DNA of 64,000 nt, taken from NCBI GenBank assembly GCA_903632075.3, contig CAHIKZ030000835.1:1536501-1600500 (forward strand), written 5' to 3'. A program made the position numbers and the translations under genes. Under the pieces are notes generated by a model. It had not been told where the DNA came from and did no database searches. It was given only the letters and a program-made list of their open reading frames with translations. Positions 40,930-51,560 of this stretch are shown here, in pieces; within the stretch, counting starts at the first letter, position 1; each line of letters opens with the position of its first letter. This DNA comes from Acanthosepion pharaonis. Lineage: Eukaryota; Mollusca; Cephalopoda; Sepiida; Sepiidae.

Positions 40930-41795
40930 AAAACTCACCTTGCCGTGCGTCTCGAAAAGGACCTCCAATCGATTGTGAACTGGGCATGAATTGGCTGGTC
41001 AACTTCAACGCTTCGAAGACAAAACTGCTCTCTATTAATCACCACAGAGAGCCTCCATTAGAATGTCTGACGCTCAACTTCTCGAGAGCAACTCTCTGCG
41101 GCTTCTCGGTCTCACGTTGACTGCTGACCTGAGATGGAATAAATACATCGAGTCAATTGCCTCGTCCACTGCGAGGAAAGTTGGCTCCCTGAGCCGCGCT
41201 AGGAAGTTTTTCTCCCCTGAGTCGATCCTCCAGATATACAAATCCACAATTCGCCCTTGCATGGAGTATTGCTGTCATATATGGTCTGGCGCCCCTTCTG
41301 TTTGCCTCGGGGTTCTTGATAGGCTCCAGAAGCGGATGCAATATGGTTGGCCCTGCCCTGGCGTCTCGTCTACAGTCATTTTCTCACAGACGCACCGTCG
41401 CCTCCCTCTGTCTGTTCTACAAATACTTTCATGGAAATTGCTCCGAGGAGCTGCATTCGCTGGTTCCCAGACTTCATGAGTTCAAGCGCCCTACGAGGCT
41501 GGCATCCCGCTCTCACCCCTTCACTGTCGAAACTCCTAAATGTAGCCGTCTCTTCCGCTCTAATAGCTTCATGTCTCGCACCTCTCGCCTGTGGAACTCT
41601 CTTCCCTTCTCCTGTTTCCCTGTGAGTTATAATCTCCAGCTATTCAAGTGTAATGTCAATCGACATCTCCAGTTGCCCTAATCTATCTACTACCCTCATC
41701 CTATCTTCTATCACTCCTATCTGATCTTCCTATTTTCTGTAACCCCTTGCGTCCTAGTGGCTTCCCGCCTTGCTTGGGGTGAAATGCTTAAAAAA
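40930..41795 (+). mobile_element. LINE remnant, RT thumb and C-terminus (family L2x), best copy
   Basis: Starts with LAVRLEKDLQSIVN..W and NWLVNFNASKTKLLSI (RT thumb-type motif), then SLRLLGLTLTADLRWNKYIE, SLSRARKFFSPESILQIYKS, TIRPCMEYCCHIWSGAP and, in a second frame, LCLFYKYFHGNCSEELHSLV, SRSHPFTVETPKC and SRTSRLWNSLPFSCFP, with a stop at 41679. 3' tail CCTTGCGTCCTAGTGGCTTC, TTGGGGTGAAATGCTT then poly-A. The LGLxxxxxLxW..HI...A..A.KKxGxLxR arrangement is that of jockey/CR1-group non-LTR elements. One frameshift separates the two frames. Confidence 0.85.
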
Positions 41796-42359
41796 AAAAA
41801 AATAGAGTATTATATTTATAACAGATTTACTAGAGAAATGTATTGCTAATAAAAACAAAAGGGATTGTCATTGGTCAAGAAGTGATACAAACACTATTGC
41901 CATTATAAGGCTATTATATGTATAATAGATTTACTATAGAAATGCGTTGCAAATAGAAAATGGATTGGCAGTGGTCAGGAATTAAGGCTGTTTTTTTTTC
42001 TGACAGAATAGCGTTGTTATATGTACTATTATTTTAATATACTCAATGCAGGAGTTGTTCATTGTAAAAAAAAAATCTGACTATAATCTTGACTGCCGTT
42101 CTGGTTAAAGGTGAAACTAATTTATCAAGGTGAAAATGTATTGGGAGTTTACTAATCCTCCACCACTGCGGACCTAGATTTTTTTTTAACTTTGAACATA
42201 TATCGGTGATTCGAGGATCGAACTGCCAATAGGCTATAGATAGATTTTGGCGAGCTCAACGCGTCCATACAGATCAATGTGTTCAGGCGCTTCTAAACCC
42301 CGAGAAAATTTTGAAATTTGTATAATTACAGGGGAATTTTAAGGATATATTAAATGGAT

Positions 42360-42785
42360 ATTAGAGACATACTAGCAGTAGAGCCCGGCGTTGCCCGGGG
42401 ATGTAAAAGTAAGAAATAAATCAAGTATCGACCATCATAAAGACTGAAAAATAAAATTGACAAAGATTATTGTTTAAGGTTGACGGACACGCATGTCTTA
42501 ATTAGTTTCTTTTTTTGTTTTGTTTTGTTTTTTTTGGAGGGGGGGTTACGAATTGGTCAAACCCAAATTCAAACAAAAACATTGTTTTCAATCGTTATGA
42601 GTCTACCGATTGAATAGTAATTTATTATAAACAATTGTCTTGTAAATGGAATTTTTAAAGAATTCTGAATGTAAAAATAAAGAAAAAAGTGTGCAAGGCA
42701 ATAAGAAACACTACCTGCCAAAAAAATGTGAAGTTTTGTTGAAATCTGTTGAAAAATGTAGGAAATCCGATCCCATATATAAACG

Positions 42786-42847
<62 letters not shown>

Positions 42848-43120
42848 GGGTTTTATAATAAGTATAACTCGATATGAGTTGTCCCCCTTTCATTCTGGCG
42901 AAAGTGATCCATCTTAATCGTGTTTTCAAATTGATTTCGTGCAACAAAAATTGTGTTTTTCCATTTTTGGCGCTATCAGAACCACCGCAAGCTGATTTTA
43001 ACGTAGTTCTGTGAAGTTTTGTTGAAAACGGTAGAAAAATGTAGGAAATCCGATCCAATATATAAACGAACAGACACACACACACACACACAACCTGGGT
43101 TTTATAATAAGTATGATTCT
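42360..43120 (+). repeat. Two retroposon 3' tails with (CA)n
   Basis: ACTAGCAGTAGAGCCCGGCG-TTGCCCGGG near 42370 opens a block ending GAAATCTGTTGAAAAATGTA-GGAAATCCGATC, ATATATAAACGAACAC, (CA)n (42787-42843) and CTGGGTTTTATAATAAGTAT. The same ending recurs at 43018-43112. CCCGGCGTTGCCCGGG-type starts with TTTTATAATAAGTAT ends are seen in many invertebrate RTE-like or SINE repeats; assignment is tentative. Confidence 0.55.
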
Positions 43121-43570
43121 AAAACCAACATTAGCTTCTTCAAGCTATTGACTTATAATTCTATCACTAAAATGGCCTTATTTTAATAACAAGCACTTAA
43201 AAATAAAACTGAGAGATTTTGTTGAATAATTCACTCATTAAAAGTTGATTCAGGGACCCTTCTGGGATTAGGGTCCCTGAAGGCTAAGCTTCATTAGTTT
43301 TATAGTAGATTCGTCACTGATCCGCTGTAGATAATTCACGTCCAGGAACATAGAGTTTAATTCTTTTTCCTCTCCTATGTGGAAGAATTAAAATCAGTAA
43401 TATATAAAAAATAAAAGCGATAAAAAGCTTAACGAGACAGATTGTGTCTAACATCGAAATACACCGGACTCCCAAATTTAAATTTAATCTTTAACCATCT
43501 CTATATAATTTTAACATATTCCATTAATTCGAACTATTCTTTTCAACTTTGATCGTAATTGTCAGTCTTG
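43121..43570. other. Intron, no gene recognised
   Basis: AT-rich; contains GGGACCCTTCTGGGATTAGG-GTCCC, a small hairpin near 43256. No coding signal. Confidence 0.4.
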
Positions 43571-43577
43571 TCATACA

Positions 43578-45540
43578 AGGGTGGGATGAAAAGTTCATAG
43601 GCTGACGATGAAGGAATAATGCTAGAGCTGTGATATTTTGCATATATTAATTTCAACTCTTCTTATTAAGAACTGCATTGTTTCTTTCCAAGTACAAGAG
43701 AGGGCTGAAAAGTTCAAAGGCTGACTACGAATGTCTGATGCTAGAGCCGTGAAATCTTGCATGCATTAATTTCCAATCTTCTTATTAATAACTGCATTGA
43801 TTTTTTTTTCAGGTCCGAGGGTGGGATGAAAAATTCGTAGGGTGACTATGAAGGTGTGATGCAAGATCTGTGAAATCTTTCATGCATAAATTTCAACTTT
43901 TCTTATCAAATAATGCTTTGTTTCTTTCCAGGTAAACTAATATCTGTCTAAAGTTTAGTTCAAAAGTAGCTAGTAGCCACTTCTCTTGAAAATGGAGAAT
44001 ATTTGGTATCGCGGCGTTATCAAGTACCCCGAGGGACATACAAGCTGGCGTCGTTTATACATCAGGGGATGATGCTCCAGCTTTACCAACTGTTCAAAAG
44101 TGGGAAGCTGAATTTAGAAGATGAACGGAGAATCTTGAAAATGACCCAAGGTCTGGACGTCCGGTAACTGCCGATACCGAGGAGAACATTAAATGTGTTC
44201 ACTACATGGAGATGGATGACAGACGATTGACTATGAATCAGATAACCAATACTATTAACTTATCATGTGAGGGAGTTGAGAATATTCTGTACAATGAACT
44301 TGGCATGACGAAGGTTTCTGCTTCCTTGGGTGCTACATCTACTGACATCTGATCAAAACGCACCAGGCTGATAATATGGGGAAATCTGGCATTGTTTTTG
44401 GCAGATCCAGCTGGTTTATTTGAACGTTTTCTAACCAAGAAAGAATGTTTGGTTCATCATTTTGAGCTAGAGACCAGGAGACAAACCATGAACTTGACAC
44501 ATCACTCCTCATCTGCTTCAAAGAAGGTCAGGGAATGTGACGATCTTTTTTTGGATGCAAAAGGTATTGCGCCTCTTATTATTGTGCTAAAGGGCCACAC
44601 TATCATTGGAGAGAACTATGCCAACTTGCTGAGGCATCAACACCAAACGCCTAGATAAATTTCATCAGGACAATGCTCTAGCACAGGAGTATATACAGTT
44701 GTGACTGTGGCTTTGAATTGGTTGATCATCCTACCTGTTCTCTTTAGTTGACTATGAGCAGTTCCCCAGCATGAAAAATTCATGGCTGGGAATTTGTATT
44801 TGATGATGATATCATATTTGCTGTTAATGATTTTTGTGTTAACCAGCAGGATGAAGAGTCTTTTTTGATAAACTGGATAGACGATTGATTTTTTTGAGCA
44901 ACAAGATGAACCGTGGATGACTTTTTTGAGCAACAGGATTGAACGGTTGAAGACTATTTTGACCAATAGAATGAACGGTTGAAGACATTTTTGACCAACA
45001 GGATGAACGGTTGAAGCCTTTTTTGACCAACAGGCTGAACGGTTGAACACTTTTTTGACGAACAGGGTGAACAGTTGAAGACTTTTTTGACGAACAGGGT
45101 GAACGGTTGAAGACTATTTTGACCAATAGGATGAACGGTTGAAGACTTTTTTGACCAATAGGATGTACGTTTGAAGACTTTTTTGACCAACAGGGTGAAC
45201 GGTTGAAGACTTTTCTGACCAACAGGGTGAACGGTTGAAGACTATTTTGACCAATAGGATGAACGGTTGAAGACTTTTTTGACCAATAGGATGTACGTTT
45301 GAAGACTTTTCTGACCAATAGGATGAACGGTTGAAGACTTTTTTGACCAATAGAATGAACGGTTGAAGACTTCTTTGACCAATAGGATGAACGGTTGAAG
45401 ACTTTTTTGACCAACAGGATGAACAATCTCATGTCATTTTACCTGGAAAAAAAAACCATTGAAATTAATGCCTGCAAAATATTCACAACTCTGGAATCGC
45501 TCCTTCATAGTAAGGCTATTAACTTTTCAGCCTAGCTTCG
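43578..45540 (+). mobile_element. mariner-like transposon with amplified 5' TIR and internal minisatellite
   Basis: TIR motif GGGATGAAAAGTTCATAGGC-TGACGATGAAGG at 43582. Two further diverged copies follow at about 43692 and 43820. The complement is near 45480-45537. A disrupted plus-strand transposase reads WEAEF, DPRSGRPVTADTEEN-like, MDDRRLTMNQITNTINLSCE, NILYNELGMTKVSAS, KKECLVHHFELETRRQ, VLKGHTIIGENYANLL and FHQDNALA (second catalytic D). These match the mariner order HTH, then TxDExWxHHxxPETKRQS, then QDNAxxH. The C-terminal part is replaced by a 32-bp minisatellite. The antisense sibling is at 54862-56055. Confidence 0.85.
44850..45432. repeat. 32-bp minisatellite inside the mariner copy
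   Basis: About 18 units of GAACGGTTGAAGACTTTTTT-GACCAAYAGGAT, with exact 32-base spacing (for example GACC at 45121, 45153 and 45185). Variants differ at CAG/AAT and GTAC/GAAC. Left-most units are the most diverged. Minus-strand readings of 137-197 codons (FNRSSYWSKKS-type) are artefacts of the repeat. Confidence 0.95.
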
Positions 45541-45755
45541 TATAGTCTGGTTCAGCGAGATTCCGAGTGAGGGCTGAACTCTCTTCGCCAGACCCACAAT
45601 CTGTCCTGCTTATAAACAATAGTAATTTAAATGATTTATTTAAGTTGTTGTTAAAACTTCAAGAAAGATTAATTGTTTGTTGTGATATTTTGTGAAAAAA
45701 AAAGTGAGAAATTCTCTCGATTGATGTCTATTTTATTTTTGACACTTTCCAAAAG

Positions 45756-45911
45756 ATAACTTCATTGAACCACAAATATTTCCGAAATCACGTGGAAGAC
45801 AGCTTGTCGTTAGGACGGCCGCTTCTGATCGAAGATATTGAGGAAGAATTGGATCCAGCGCTGGATAACGTTTTAGAAAGAAACTTCATCAAGTCTGGCA
45901 GTTCGTTTAAG
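45756..45911 (+). CDS. DNAH8: Dynein heavy chain exon 8 of window: AAA5
   Basis: 52 codons: ITSLNHKYFRNHVEDSLSLG, RPLLIEDIEEELDPALDNVL, ERNFIKSGSSFK. The SLxxGxPLLIExxxExLDPxLxxVL block is the conserved AAA5 core helix-strand; SLNHKYFRxHxEDSLSLG is specific to the DNAH5/8 group. The acceptor TTTCCAAAAG ends at 45755. The donor GTAAAC is at 45912, phase 0 both ends. Confidence 0.96.
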
Positions 45912-45949
45912 GTAAACACCTCGATTACTTTTACGTCTCTTTCGTCTCG

Positions 45950-46095
45950 AAAAGGAGGCACGGTTGATTAGTGGACTGTGAATCGGAAGACAGAGTACGA
46001 ATTCCAGTCGTGTTCATTGCATTCATTTATTAGCTTATACCTTTGGGAAAAGTACAAACCTGTTATACCTGACGTACCTATTCTATTATTAATAG
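45950..46095 (+). mobile_element. SINE fragment, family S1
   Basis: GGAGGCACGGTTGATTAGTG (same head as the 24110 copy), GAGTACGAATTCCAGTCG (B-box-like), TTATACCTTTGGGAAAAG. It ends where repeat T starts. A second S1 piece lies at 46330-46400 (ATAGACTGGGTTCTATAGCC-TTGGGTGGCAA). Confidence 0.6.
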
Positions 46096-46325
46096 ACTCT
46101 CCCACACATAATAAGTAGTAGTAGTAGTAGCGGTCGCCAGTTGGGCTCAGTGAGTCAGTCGATGTCGGACATAGGAGTATCAACCATCACAACTAGATTG
46201 CTGCGTCATTAACTCTTATTTTTCAAGTTCCTAACGTTTTGTACGTCGAACCTAATTTAGGACGACTTATTGAAATATAAGCCTCCACTGTGAAAACTAC
46301 TCTACAACAAAATCCAACTTTTCTC
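46070..46325. repeat. Dispersed repeat T, copy 1
   Basis: AATAGACTCTCCCACACATA, GTCGATGTCGGACATAGGAG, ACTAGATTGCTGCGTCATTA, TTTTGTACGTCGAACC and CCTCCACTGTGAAAACTACT. All recur in inverse order and orientation at 57803-58040. Contains (TAG)n at 46115. Function and class unknown. Confidence 0.7.
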
Positions 46326-46479
46326 TCCACAGCTATGAATAGACTGGGTTCTATAGCCTTGGGTGGCAAACAGTCTAGGACACAGAAAACTCTGAATGGC
46401 AAAGCAGATACAATGTAGTAAAGGAAAGGATCGTTCGCATTGACTCAATGATCGGTTGCCACCTCCACTTCTACAATTA

Positions 46480-46905
46480 TTCTTGCCTTTTCAGTTTTGA
46501 AACCTTTGTGGTTCTACTTCTTTATGTGCGCTGTCCTTACGTGATCATAGCTCTCCACAACTTCCTGTCTTTTTTAGCCCAAAGTAAACTTTTGATTCTT
46601 TACTATCTCTGTTCGCCCATCCATTAAATTAAGTAGTTTACTCGCTGTTTCACCTGCTTTTCTTGCTTTTGGTATGCTCTGTGAGTGTTAGATACTACAG
46701 ACCCCCTTTTTCTCATCATGTAACATTTTTCACTCTCGCTTTCTGATTTTATGAAAGTTTCAAGCAAATTGAAAAATGATGTCAATCGTTAATTCCTGTT
46801 CTTTTATTGTTCTATCTCTTTAATGTTTTCATATTCTTTCGCACTCAGTAACCCCTTGTGTATTAGTGGCTTTATTGCCTTGCTTTGGGTGAAATGATTA
46901 AAAAA
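46480..46905. mobile_element. LINE fragments: antisense L1x then L2x tail
   Basis: 46600-46740, minus strand, has the L1x-like MMRKRG..VSNTHRAYQKQEK. 46835-46905, plus strand, is the L2x 3' tail (ACCCCTTGTGTATTAGTGGC; GCTTTGGGTGAAATGATTAA) ending in A-rich sequence. The LSSNLKHDVNR-like C-terminal reading precedes it. Confidence 0.55.
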
Positions 46906-47383
46906 AGAAAAAAAAAATTTTTCCTGCTTCCCTTAAGAAACATTATTGCTGCTTAAATACTCCATACATGAACTCAGTATCTGCCTCTAGTTTGATTGGT
47001 TTGGTTGATTTATTTTAATAATATGGAAATAAATCCCATCTGAACATCTGCCATGAAATAGCGATAGATGAGCGATAGGCTTGCTTGCAATGTTGAGCCT
47101 GTGGGGAAAGAGGTTGTATAAAGGAAAACTATTCCTGAGAAAACCGAGTAAACGCGGAACTTTAGAACTCTATCAAGACTAGAAATCGAGCAGTTTCTGA
47201 TATTATTTGACCTTTTGAGATGAAGATGAGTCACTTCTTTTATTTTCTTAGGCTTCTTTTTATTCCTGATTTGCGTCGACCGTAGAATATCGATCTAGCT
47301 ATCAAAAGTAATTGAAATAAATATGAAGTAAATACTATTGAAAAACCACAAAGAATCACTTATGTTCTACAATTCTCTTTCAG
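46906..47383. other. Intron, no gene recognised
   Basis: TTTGATTGGTTTGGTTGATT near 46990 opens a stretch of unique AT-rich sequence. The polypyrimidine tract CTACAATTCTCTTTCAG for exon 9 ends it. Confidence 0.4.
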
Positions 47384-47566
47384 GTGAAAGTTGGTGACAA
47401 AGAGGTGGACGTTCTTACGGGCTTCCGTTTATACATTACCACAAAGCTGCCAAACCCTGCTTATACGCCAGAGATTTCTGCTCGCACATCTATCATCGAT
47501 TTCACTGTTACTATGAAAGGACTTGAAGATCAGCTTCTCGGCGTTGTCATCCTCAAAGAAAAACAG
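47384..47566 (+). CDS. DNAH8: Dynein heavy chain exon 9 of window: AAA5
   Basis: 61 codons: VKVGDKEVDVLTGFRLYITT, KLPNPAYTPEISARTSIIDF, TVTMKGLEDQLLGVVILKEK and Q. LYxTTKLPNPxYxPEI...xIxDFTVTxxGLExQLLxxVI..E is the universal late AAA5 signature. VGDKEVDV and the TPEISARTSIIDF stretch point to DNAH8. The acceptor CTCTTTCAG ends at 47383. The donor GTAAGC is at 47567, phase 0 both ends. Confidence 0.97.
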
Positions 47567-48079
47567 GTAAGCGCCTTCAAACATAACATAGTTGCTTTCT
47601 TATCGAAGATCAGGGATTCTCAAAAGGGAGACAATTGGTTCCAAGTGGAGTTAATTCCAACCTAAGGGGAGGAATTTTAGTCAAGGGATGAATCGAGAAA
47701 GATTAAGAGTAGTATATTTCTTATTCCTCTGAATGTTATTTTCGTGGATATGTGTGTTAGTAGACGCCCTGTTTAAGTTTTCAATTTAGTGCGACCAGCT
47801 TGTAAATATGAGTATCAAGTCTCTCAAATATACAGGCCGATAAAAAAAAAATTATTAAAAAAATGTGCCGGCAGTGTTCGAAATTTTGTCCCCTTTTACC
47901 AGGGGAAACAATCGTCTGATCCGCCGCGCTTTGAATCCCTCGGCCACAGAGAACGTCTCAACTCAACCTTTTTTTTAAAGAATGCAGATATTCCAGTTTA
48001 AATCCTTGAAGTCTATATCAGATCGAAAATCAATGTCTGATGCCTTTTTTGAACCTTCGTATAAGAAACGTAAACAAGG
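47567..48079. other. Intron, no gene recognised
   Basis: The exon frame stays open to 47665 with no similarity. A CCCCTTTTACCAGGGGAAAC hairpin lies near 47891. Nothing else seen. Confidence 0.4.
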
Positions 48080-50035
48080 AATTAACTAATTTTATTAATA
48101 AATTTTATTATGAATAAATTTTATTATTAATTGATTATATTATTAATGGATTTTATTATTAATAGATTTTATTATGAATGGATTTTATTATTAATGGCTT
48201 TTATTATAAATTGATTTTATTATAAATTGATTTTATTATTAACTGATTTTATTAATGTATTTTATTATTAATGGATTTTATTATTAATTGATTTTATTAA
48301 TAATTGATTTTATTAATAATTGATTTTAGTAAAGGATTTTTTATTATGAATGGATTTTATTATTAATGGCTTTTATTATAAATTGATTTTATTATAAATT
48401 GATTTTATTATTAACTGATTTTATTAATGTATTTTATTATTAATGTATTTTATTATTAATTGATTTTATTAATAATTGATTTTATTAATAATTGATTTTA
48501 GTAAAGGATTTTATTATTAATGGATTTTATTATGAATGGATTTTATTATTAAAGGATTTTATTATCAGGTCATCCCATAAGTTCTGTCCGAATTTTGAAT
48601 AAAGTGACTAAATGTTACATTTAATTACAGATTCAATCAACAATGTATTTTCCCTGATTATCTATGACTTCCTTCCATCTATTAACAAGCTAACTAATTC
48701 CATTACTGTAAAATTCTTTTGGCTTTGATTCGATAAAACTCACAAATGTCAGTTTTAACCTCTTCCTGTGTTACAAAAACTGTTTCTTCCAAATGATTCT
48801 GTAAGCTACGAAATAAATGGTAGTCTGAAGGAGCAAAATCGAGAGAATATGGTGGATGAGGAATTTTCTCCCAACCAAGTTCTTCGATCTTTTGTGACGT
48901 GATCTTGCTGCGTGGGATCGCGCATTGTCCTGATGAAACATCACCTCTTTTCGATTCACTAGAACGGGTCTTTTTCCTCAATGCTTGGTTCAAACGCTCT
49001 AATTGCTGACAGTATATTTGAGAATTAATTGTTGCGTTAGGCGGTAAGAATTCAAAGTGGATTATTCTTTGGCGATCCCACCAGATTGAAAGAAGAACCT
49101 TTTGCCCATGAAGTTCCCCTCTCGGCTGTGGCTGGGGTCCTTCCCCTTTACCAAGCCACTGTCTACGACGCTTAATATTTCGATAAAAGATCCATATTTC
49201 GTCGCCAGTCACAAGTCTATCCAAAAAAGGTGAAACAAGTTGGCGAGAATGGAGAGAAGAGCAGATGTCAACTCGAGGTTGTTTTCAGACAATTCATGAG
49301 GCACCCATTTTCCAAGTTTAGGAACTTTTCCAAGTTGTTGAAGATAACGATGAACAGTGGTATGGTTTGAACTGAGAACCACTGCCAATTCTTCAATTGA
49401 TAAAGCAGGATTTTCTTCAAGGGCTGCTTCAAGAAGCTTTTCATCATACTCAACTGGTCGTCAGGATCGATCTTCATCTTCAAGGGTGAAATCTCCACCT
49501 CTGAATTTTGCAAACCATCTTCTGCAAGTTCTTTCATTCACATATTCCTTTCCATAAACTCAATGAATGTTTCTAGCCGTTGAGTTTCCTTTCTTGACCT
49601 CATAAAGCATTATGTGCCTCAAATGATTCTTGGGTACTTCCATGTTATCAGGGTCTTAATCAAACAAAATTTAATTTTATTGTACTCTGAAATAAAATTT
49701 GATCAGTTTAAATGCATCTAAAGATAAAAATAATGTTCAGCTCTATTAGACATTATAAAATACCCTTTAAATTTTGTTCATTTTAACAAAAAGTTAAAAT
49801 TCGGACAGAACTTATGGGATGACCTGATATTAATGAATTTTATTATTAATTGATTTTATGAATTGTATTAAATATTTTAATGATTTTTATCATTAATGAA
49901 TTTTATTATTAATTGATTCTTTTATTAAGGAATTTTATTATTAATGGATTTTATTATTAATAAATTTGATTATTAATAGATTTTTTTATCATTAACGGAT
50001 TTTATTTTTAATAGTTTTTATTAAAGACATTATTT
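48080..50035. repeat. GATTTTATTATTAATG minisatellite split by a mariner insertion
   Basis: About 16-bp AT-rich units (GATTTTATTATTAATG and variants AATTGATTTTATTATA) fill 48080-48562 and continue at 49830-50035. A higher-order repeat is visible: the segment 48178-48330 is copied at 48352-48520. The mariner at 48565-49827 interrupts the array between TA dinucleotides. Confidence 0.9.
48563..49829 (-). mobile_element. mariner-like transposon, near full-length, copy 2
   Basis: 1263 bp between TCAGGTCATCCCATAAGTTC and its complement, with TA on each side. Minus-strand transposase starts MEVPKNHLRHIMLYE (49642). Remnants of the HTH follow (CRRWFAKF-type and EELAVVLSSNHTTVHR-type in shifted frames), then LVTGDEIWIFYRNIKRRRQW, LSIWWDRQ, LERLNQALRKK, HQDNARSHAA (second D), YSLDFAPSDYHLFRSLQNHL (third D, DD34D spacing) and VTQEEVKTDICEF. 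Several frameshifts and a broken HTH make it inactive, but it keeps the segment deleted from copy 1. The usual third motif SPD reads SLD. Confidence 0.95.
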
Positions 50036-50039
50036 ATTG

Positions 50040-50515
50040 TTACTCTAAATCTTATTTTTGTGGTATGCACGTGTTTGAATAGACGACCAGCTTTTTCATT
50101 TATTTCAATCAAGCGCTGGTTTCCTCTACAAAAGGAGGAGGCAGTTTCACACCCTGCAGTAGAGCATATTTCTTTTAAGTTTTTCGAATGTGCGGGGAAG
50201 TATACGCAATTAATGCTGTTTAAAATAAATAAAAAAATCGTTTTCTTACCGCAGCGATTGCGTGGCGCATCACGTCAGATATTGGGGGCGTTTGTGAAAT
50301 AACAGAGAAACTGAAATTCAAGTGTTGGAATTTAATTTCGCAACCCCAGAATTTCGCTTCGCAATCCCATTTGGGGACGTGACCCATAGTTTAAGAAGCA
50401 CTGGTTTAATAGATAATCATTATTAAAATATGAAATAGTTTTCTGTTTATTAAATATATAGCAGCAATAAAATGCGCAGACTTCTTTGACAAATTACTAA
50501 AGGAAAGAAAAAAAA
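50040..50515 (+). mobile_element. Possible hAT-type non-coding fragment
   Basis: CAACCCCAGAATTTCGCTTC-GCAATCCC and TAGTTTAAGAAGCACTGGTTTAA (50385-50408) resemble the ends of hAT elements (CAGTGGTT complement). GCAGCGATTGCGTGGCGC precedes. The left part 50060-50250 has no recognised coding. The matching far end is not visible. Confidence 0.35.
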
Positions 50516-50519
50516 GAAA

Positions 50520-51560
50520 AGCCTATTAATTGTAATATGGCAGGACGTATGGTTATCAGCAAGAGAAAAATCCTAAAGTACGAACTACGAATTGGAAATG
50601 TCAGCATCAAACAAGTATAGAAATTTAAATATCTAGGAAATGTTTTAACAAATGGTGGAAAATATAACACTAAAATGCGGAGAGAAAATTTGATGTAAAA
50701 GAAATGTGTTTCTGCATAAGAATGATGAGAATATGCGACTAACATCGAAGTTTTATGAAAAATTGGAACAAAAAGGACACTTAAAAATCATAAAAAAAGA
50801 GTTAAAATTTCTGGAACAAATAATGAGGAAAGAGGACTTGGAGAAGTTAACACCCAGAGGGCATATTAAACGTCTGGTTTGTTTTGTTTTACGGCATATC
50901 AAACTCATTGGGTTATTTAATGCCGACAAAATTTGTATTGATGGTAATACGTTTTTCTACAAAAATCTACTTCTGGGAATATTTTTCCTTGACGAAATCC
51001 ATAACTGGTCTTGTTTTTTTTTCGAAGAATGTATAGCTGTTTGTATTGCTGGTATTTTTTTTAAAGTATTGCCGATAATAATTTTTCCTTCAAAAATTAT
51101 TGCTGGTAATAATTTTTCTTTTATTACAAAGTATTTCTGGTATAAAACCTATTTTTATACAAGTTCGGGTGTTAACTATTTGCCCATATCTGGGACCCTA
51201 ACAGGTGCTACCATCCCCGGTCACGGTGGACCTGGGAACACCAGCAATTAAGAGGTGGTTCCACGCTTCTCAAAACCTTCTGATCAGAGACCTTGCTGCT
51301 GGACATAGTTTATCGTCATACCCAGGACGCATATTAAAGGCAAGAAGAACAGAGATAAACATCGAGTAACCTACCTAACAATCTTTTGTAAATGGATGGC
51401 CTCTGGGGAATATAAGTAGACAAATATCGCTTAGAACTAAAAAGAATAGGAGGATATGGAGAGCCGTGATCACCCAGGCCTTGAACTGCTACAACATATA
51501 AAAAAAGACAAGCAGATGCTTTGCGACTTATCTCTTTTAAATAATGAAAATACATCGTAA
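50520..51560 (+). mobile_element. LINE remnant (family L1x) split by a retroposon
   Basis: Reads VISKRKILKYELRIGNVSIK, FKYLGNVLTNGGKYN, an EVLxxIGTKRTLK-like stretch and ..MRKEDLEKLTPRGHIK. It is interrupted at 50871 and resumes at 51329 as HIKGKKNRDKHRVTYLT..CKWM. This is the same order as in the 24790-25880 copy. The interruption is a target-site-duplicating insertion. Confidence 0.75.
50861..51338 (-). mobile_element. AAAAC-tailed short retroposon, copy B, with 10-bp TSD
   Basis: Insert 50871-51328 is flanked by GCATATTAAA (50861-50870, 51329-51338), cleanly splitting the L1x LINE. Minus strand: head GTCCTGGGTATGACGATAAA, CAGCAGCAAGGTCTCTGATC, GGAACCACCTCTTAATTGCT, TGACCGGGGATGGTAGC, then several TTTGAAGAAAAATTATTACC-like short internal repeats, and an AAAACAAAACAAACC tail. 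The copy at 26399-26793 agrees along its length. Confidence 0.85.

Noticed and set aside
42569..43091. Minus-strand frames rich in CVCVCV
   Set aside because: Produced by the (CA)n tracts inside the two retroposon tails.
44637..45432. Minus-strand 137-197-codon frames with FNRSSYWSKKS-type repeats
   Set aside because: They are readings of the 32-bp minisatellite; 32 is not a multiple of three, so different units use different frames, which a real repeat protein would not do.
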